Shown piece by piece: positions 60,718 to 64,000 of a stretch of 64,000 nucleotides of DNA. The notes beneath the pieces are model-generated. The model was not told where the DNA came from. It did not search any database and saw nothing but the letters and a program-made list of their open reading frames with translations. The first letter of the stretch is position 1; each line of letters begins with the position of its first letter. The translations under genes were made by a program, and so were the position numbers. The stretch comes from Actinomyces ruminis (GTDB taxonomy: Bacteria; Actinomycetota; Actinomycetes; Actinomycetales; Actinomycetaceae). The stretch covers positions 62,001 to 126,000 of the forward strand of contig NZ_MTPX02000019.1 of NCBI RefSeq assembly GCF_002154335.2. The letters run 5' to 3'.

Positions 60718-60792
60718 CGCGGGGACCAAGCGCGCGGTTGTCTCCGCGGCAACCCATCGGACACCAGTCCGCGATCAGACGGACACGAAAAG

Positions 60793-60834
60793 ACGCGGGC
60801 CACGATGTTTCACGTGAAACATCGCGGCCCGCGT
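60793..60834. terminator. Large palindrome around parS site 2
   Basis: A 42-bp palindrome with a single mismatched pair, arms ACGCGGGCC/GGCCCGCGT, centred on parS at 60813.5. It lies between the converging parB and ddl genes and could end both transcripts. Confidence 0.6.
60806..60821. promoter_or_regulatory. parS: parS site 2
   Basis: Perfect TGTTTCACGTGAAACA, 89 bp after the parB stop. Confidence 0.95.
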
Positions 60835-60850
60835 GCATCGGCGCGGTGGG

Positions 60851-61818
60851 TCAGGGACGCACCGCGGGGTGGCGGACGAGCTCGTCGTACAGCTTGGGCA
60901 GGTCGCCGTCCGCCTGCGCCGCCATGGGAAACAGGGAGACCTCGGTCATGCCCGGAATGACGTTGACGTCGATGAACCACGGCCGGCCCTCCGCGTCCAC
61001 GATCAGATCGGTGCGCGAGAGGTTGCCGAGTCCGAGTGCGCGGTGCACGGTTACCGCCATCTCCTGGGCGCGCGCATGCACCGCCTCGTCGATACGGGCC
61101 GGAACGAAGTACTCTGAGCGGCCGGGGTTGTAGCGGGCGTCGAAGTCATAGCGACCCTGGGAGACCACCTCGACCGCCGGCAGCGCGCGCGGACCGTCGC
61201 CGGTGTCCACCACCGAGATCGCGAGCTCGGTGCCCGCGACGTACTTCTCGATCAGAGCCCGCTCGTCGTAGGCGAAGCACGAGACCATAGCGGTGCGCAG
61301 CTCGTCGGCATTCTCCGCGTAGGAGACGCCGAGCCCGGAGCCGCCCTGGTTCGGCTTGACCACCACCGGCAGGCCGAGGTGCCCGGCCACGACGCCGAGC
61401 ACGTCCTGCGCGCCGAGCTGACTGAAGTACGCCTCGGGCAGTGTCACCGAGTCGGGAGTGAGGACGCCCGCGGCGCGCACGGACGCCTTGGCGGTTGGCT
61501 TGAAGGATGCTCGCTGGCAGCCGTCCGAGTGCGTGCCCACGTATGGCAGGCCCAGGGCGATCAGGACGTTCTGCAGCCCGCCGTCCTCGCCGTGCCCGCC
61601 GTGCACCAGCGGCCACACCACATCGGGCTGAAGGCCTTGAGCGAAGGGATGGTGCGGGCGTCCACGTCCATGACGAGCACGTCGTGGCCCAGGTGCTTCA
61701 GGACATTGGCGACGCGGTGCCCGGAGCGCAGCGACACGTCACGCTCGTGGCTGAGACCGCCGGCGAGTACAGCTATGCGCAGCGGCGCGTCGGGGATGGT
61801 TTCCGGGGTGTCGGACAT
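60851..61818 (-). CDS. ddl: D-alanine--D-alanine ligase (one frameshift)
   Basis: About 322 residues after restoring a base near 61632. Starts LRIAVLAGGLSHERDVSLRSG (ddl N-terminal motif) and has WPLVHGGHGEDGGLQ, LPVVVKPNQGGSGLGV and YVAGTELAISV with the ATP-grasp glycine loop, ending WFIDVNVIPGMTEVSLFP. Makes D-Ala-D-Ala for peptidoglycan. A yeast of ddl-like ligases use other amino acids, so I keep some reserve. Confidence 0.85.
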
Positions 61819-61881
61819 GACGGCTCCTCGATGTCAAAAGTCGGTTCGATGTAGATGTGGTTCGGTGCGGGCGGCGGAGGC

Positions 61882-63188
61882 TCAGACCTGATCCGGTGAG
61901 GGGGCGGAGACCCCGCCCGAGGGACGCTGCCGGGCGGGGCCGAACAGGTTGATCAGGTCAAGGTCATGGGTGACGACCTCGGACAGACGCCGCACTCCCT
62001 CACGGATGTCGACGGGTTCGGGATAGCAGAAGGACAGGCGCATGTGGTCGCGGCCCGCGTTCCCGCCGGCGTAGAAGGCCGTGCCGGAGACGTAGGCGAC
62101 CAGGTTGGTGACGGCGCGCGGCAGCATCTCCTTGGCGTCCAGCCCCTCGGGGAGTCTGACCCAGACGTAGAAGCCGCCCTCGGGCACGTTCCACGTGCAC
62201 ATGGGCATGAACTCCGCCAGCGCGTCCACCATGGCGTCGCGGCGCTTGCGGTACATGGTGCGGAAGCCTTCGATCTGACCGCGCCAATCAAAGTTGTCCA
62301 GGTAGGTGGAGATCGAGAACTGGCCCACCGAGCTCGGACACAGGATGGCGGCCTCGGAAGCCAGCTTCATCTTCTCCCGCACCGCCGGCGGTGCCACCGC
62401 CCAGCCCACGCGGTAACCGGGTGCGAAGATCTTTGAGAAGGAGCCGAGGTAGACGACGTCGTCGGGAGCCAGGGTCTTGAGCGCGGTGTGGGTGCGGCCC
62501 TGGAAGTCGAGCAGCCCATAGGGGTTGTCCTCGATGATGAGGATGTGGTGGCGGCGGCAGATCTCTATGACCTGTGGGCGCCGCTCCTCCGAGAGGCTGA
62601 CGCCGGCCGGGTTGTGGAAGTTGGGCAGGCAGTAGAAGAACTTAACCCGCTTGCCCTGCCGCTCGAGATCCGTGATGGTCTGTTCCAGTGCCTCGGGAAT
62701 GACACCGTCGGCGTCGATGGGCGCCTGCTGGATGTCGGCCTGGTAAGTGGAGAAGATGGACAGCGAGCCACATAGGTGGGGGCCTCGGTGAGGATGACGT
62801 CGCCCGGGTCGATGAACAGCTCGCTGACGATGTCTACCGCCTGCTGTGAGCCGGTGGTGATGACGACGTCGTCGGGGTCGGCGTCGATGCCCTCCAGGGC
62901 CATGACCTCGGGGATCTGCTCGCGCAAGCGAGGCATCCCCTGGCCGTTCCCGTATTGGAGTGCGCGCCCGCCGTCCTTGCGGATCATGCGGGCGGTGGCC
63001 TCGGCCAGCTCGTCCAGCGGCAGATCCTTCAGGTTGGGCATGCCGCCGGCGAGCGAAACCACCTCGGGGCGGGAGGCGACGGCGAACAGGGAGCGGGTCT
63101 CGGACTCGCGGAGGCCGTACGCTCGGGTGGCGTACGAATCGAGCCAGGGATCCAGCCGGTTGCCTCGTTGTGGGTTGGTCTCGTTCAC
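61882..63188 (-). CDS. PLP-dependent aminotransferase, class I/II (one frameshift)
   Basis: About 435 residues after restoring a G near 62771. Fold-type I motifs include the substrate-binding SLAGGMPNLKDLP, the cofactor region TTGSQQAVDIV and the PLP lysine in YLGSFSKIFAPGYRVGW. Similar to 2-aminoadipate or LysN-type transaminases, substrate unknown. It lies on the minus strand between ddl and the parS pair. Confidence 0.82.
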
Positions 63189-63256
63189 GTGGATATCCCT
63201 CCCGGCGGGTGATGCTTCGTTGAGGAACAGTCTGCCACGCCTGGGCTTAGCGGCGA

Positions 63257-63272
63257 TGTTTCACGTGAAACA
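63257..63272. promoter_or_regulatory. parS: parS site 3
   Basis: Perfect TGTTTCACGTGAAACA within a 22-bp palindrome CGATG...CATCG. Confidence 0.95.
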
Positions 63273-63324
63273 TCGGTTCGCGGTCGACCGTCGGAGGATG
63301 TCTTCGTCGAACAAGGGGCGCGGA

Positions 63325-63340
63325 TGTTTCACGTGAAACA
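63325..63340. promoter_or_regulatory. parS: parS site 4
   Basis: Perfect TGTTTCACGTGAAACA, 68 bp from site 3, in the gap between the aminotransferase start and the thrC end. Confidence 0.95.
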
Positions 63341-63361
63341 CTTCGGCCGCCGCCCAGGCGG

Positions 63362-64000
63362 TCAGGGGTGCAGGGCGTCGGCGGCGATGAGCGCGCGCAG
63401 CCGCGACTCGTCGTTGGGTATGCGCACCACGTGCTGTTCAGCGCGCAGGAGGCGCTGGATGCTCTCGGGTACGGGTTGAGCCTGACCGAGCGCTTCGGCC
63501 ACGGTTTCGGGGAACTTCTCCGGGCGGGCGGTCTCCAGTACCAGCGTCGGGAAGTCGGGCTCCAGCACGCGCAGTGCCACGGTGACGCCGTCGGCGGTGT
63601 GCGGGTCGATCGGGGCGCCGGTGGCCTCCTGCACCCGGCGGATGGCGGCGAGCCGATCGGCGTGGGTGGAGGCGCCGGAGACGAAACCGAACTCTTGACT
63701 CAGGCGACCGAGCTGATCAGATAGGTCCAGGACGCCGGTGCGCTCGAGCTCCGGCCAGCGAGCTGCGAACGCCTCCGGGCCGAGCAGGGTCCAGATGAAA
63801 CGCTCGAGGTTGGAGGCCTTGGAGATGTCCATCGACGGGCTGGAGGTGGCCAGGGTCTGCGTGCTCGCGCGGGGCCGGTAGATCCGGTGGAGAAGAACTC
63901 GTCCAGCACGTTGTTCTCATTGGTGGCCAGAATGAGCCGCCGGATGGGCACGCCCATGGTGCGGGCCAGGTGACCGGCATAGATGTTGCCGAAGTTACCG
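63362..64000 (-). CDS. thrC: Threonine synthase, C-terminal part (runs off the window, one frameshift)
   Basis: The C-terminal 210 or so residues, cut by the window end. Entering at GNFGNIYAGHLARTMGVPI, then LATNENNVLDEF and MDISKASNLERFIWTLLG, all typical of the PLP-dependent threonine synthase. The frame shifts near 63881. Catalyses the last step of threonine synthesis. Confidence 0.85.

Overview
High-GC actinobacterial chromosome around the replication origin. The gene set and order (rpmH, rnpA, yidD, yidC, khpB, rsmG, parA, parB on one side of dnaA; dnaN, recF, a dciA-like gene, gyrB, gyrA, a DUF3566 gene, tRNA-Ile, tRNA-Ala, ppiA, a rhomboid gene, crgA, a class E sortase and the fhaA-fhaB-pstP-rodA-pbpA-pknA-pknB block on the other) is the conserved oriC neighbourhood of Actinobacteria. 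Protein style and luxS suggest Actinomyces or a close relative; that genus call is an inference.

Layout. 0-15.8 kb: an IclR regulator and a methyltransferase, a repeat-rich stretch, an AI-2E-type transporter, a DASS transporter with a cyclic-nucleotide-domain histidine kinase and response regulator, an alpha/beta hydrolase, luxS and mtnN (AI-2 synthesis), an AspT/YidE-type transporter, and cstA with its small YbdD-like partner. 15.8-22.2 kb: a LacI regulator facing a debranching-enzyme gene and a sugar ABC importer without its own ATPase. 22.2-26.0 kb: an accessory patch with a three-way hairpin element, a minimal CRISPR array without cas genes, an AT-rich imported racemase, a transposase remnant and a chimeric, probably dead oxidoreductase/hydrolase gene. 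26.2-28.0 kb: a phosphoribosyltransferase, a VanZ-like gene, more repeats and tRNA-Leu. 28.4-38.6 kb: the serine/threonine-kinase and cell-wall block. 38.7-54.3 kb: small conserved genes, three tRNA-region genes, gyrase, recF, dnaN, probable oriC and dnaA. 54.9-64 kb: rpmH to parB, four parS sites, ddl, an aminotransferase and the end of threonine synthase.

More than 30 one-base frameshifts interrupt otherwise intact genes, including gyrA, gyrB, dnaA and parB. Nearly all behave as a single missing base, usually in a G or C run, and restoring one base gives full-length proteins. I treat them as under-called bases in the assembly, annotate each gene across its break, and give the approximate break position.

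The least explained material is repetitive: a 19-bp array in two facing orientations built on GGTCCAAA, a second diverged copy of its host element 25 kb away, two copies of a CGCGTTTTGGAGCT hairpin, and DnaA-box-like clusters away from the origin.
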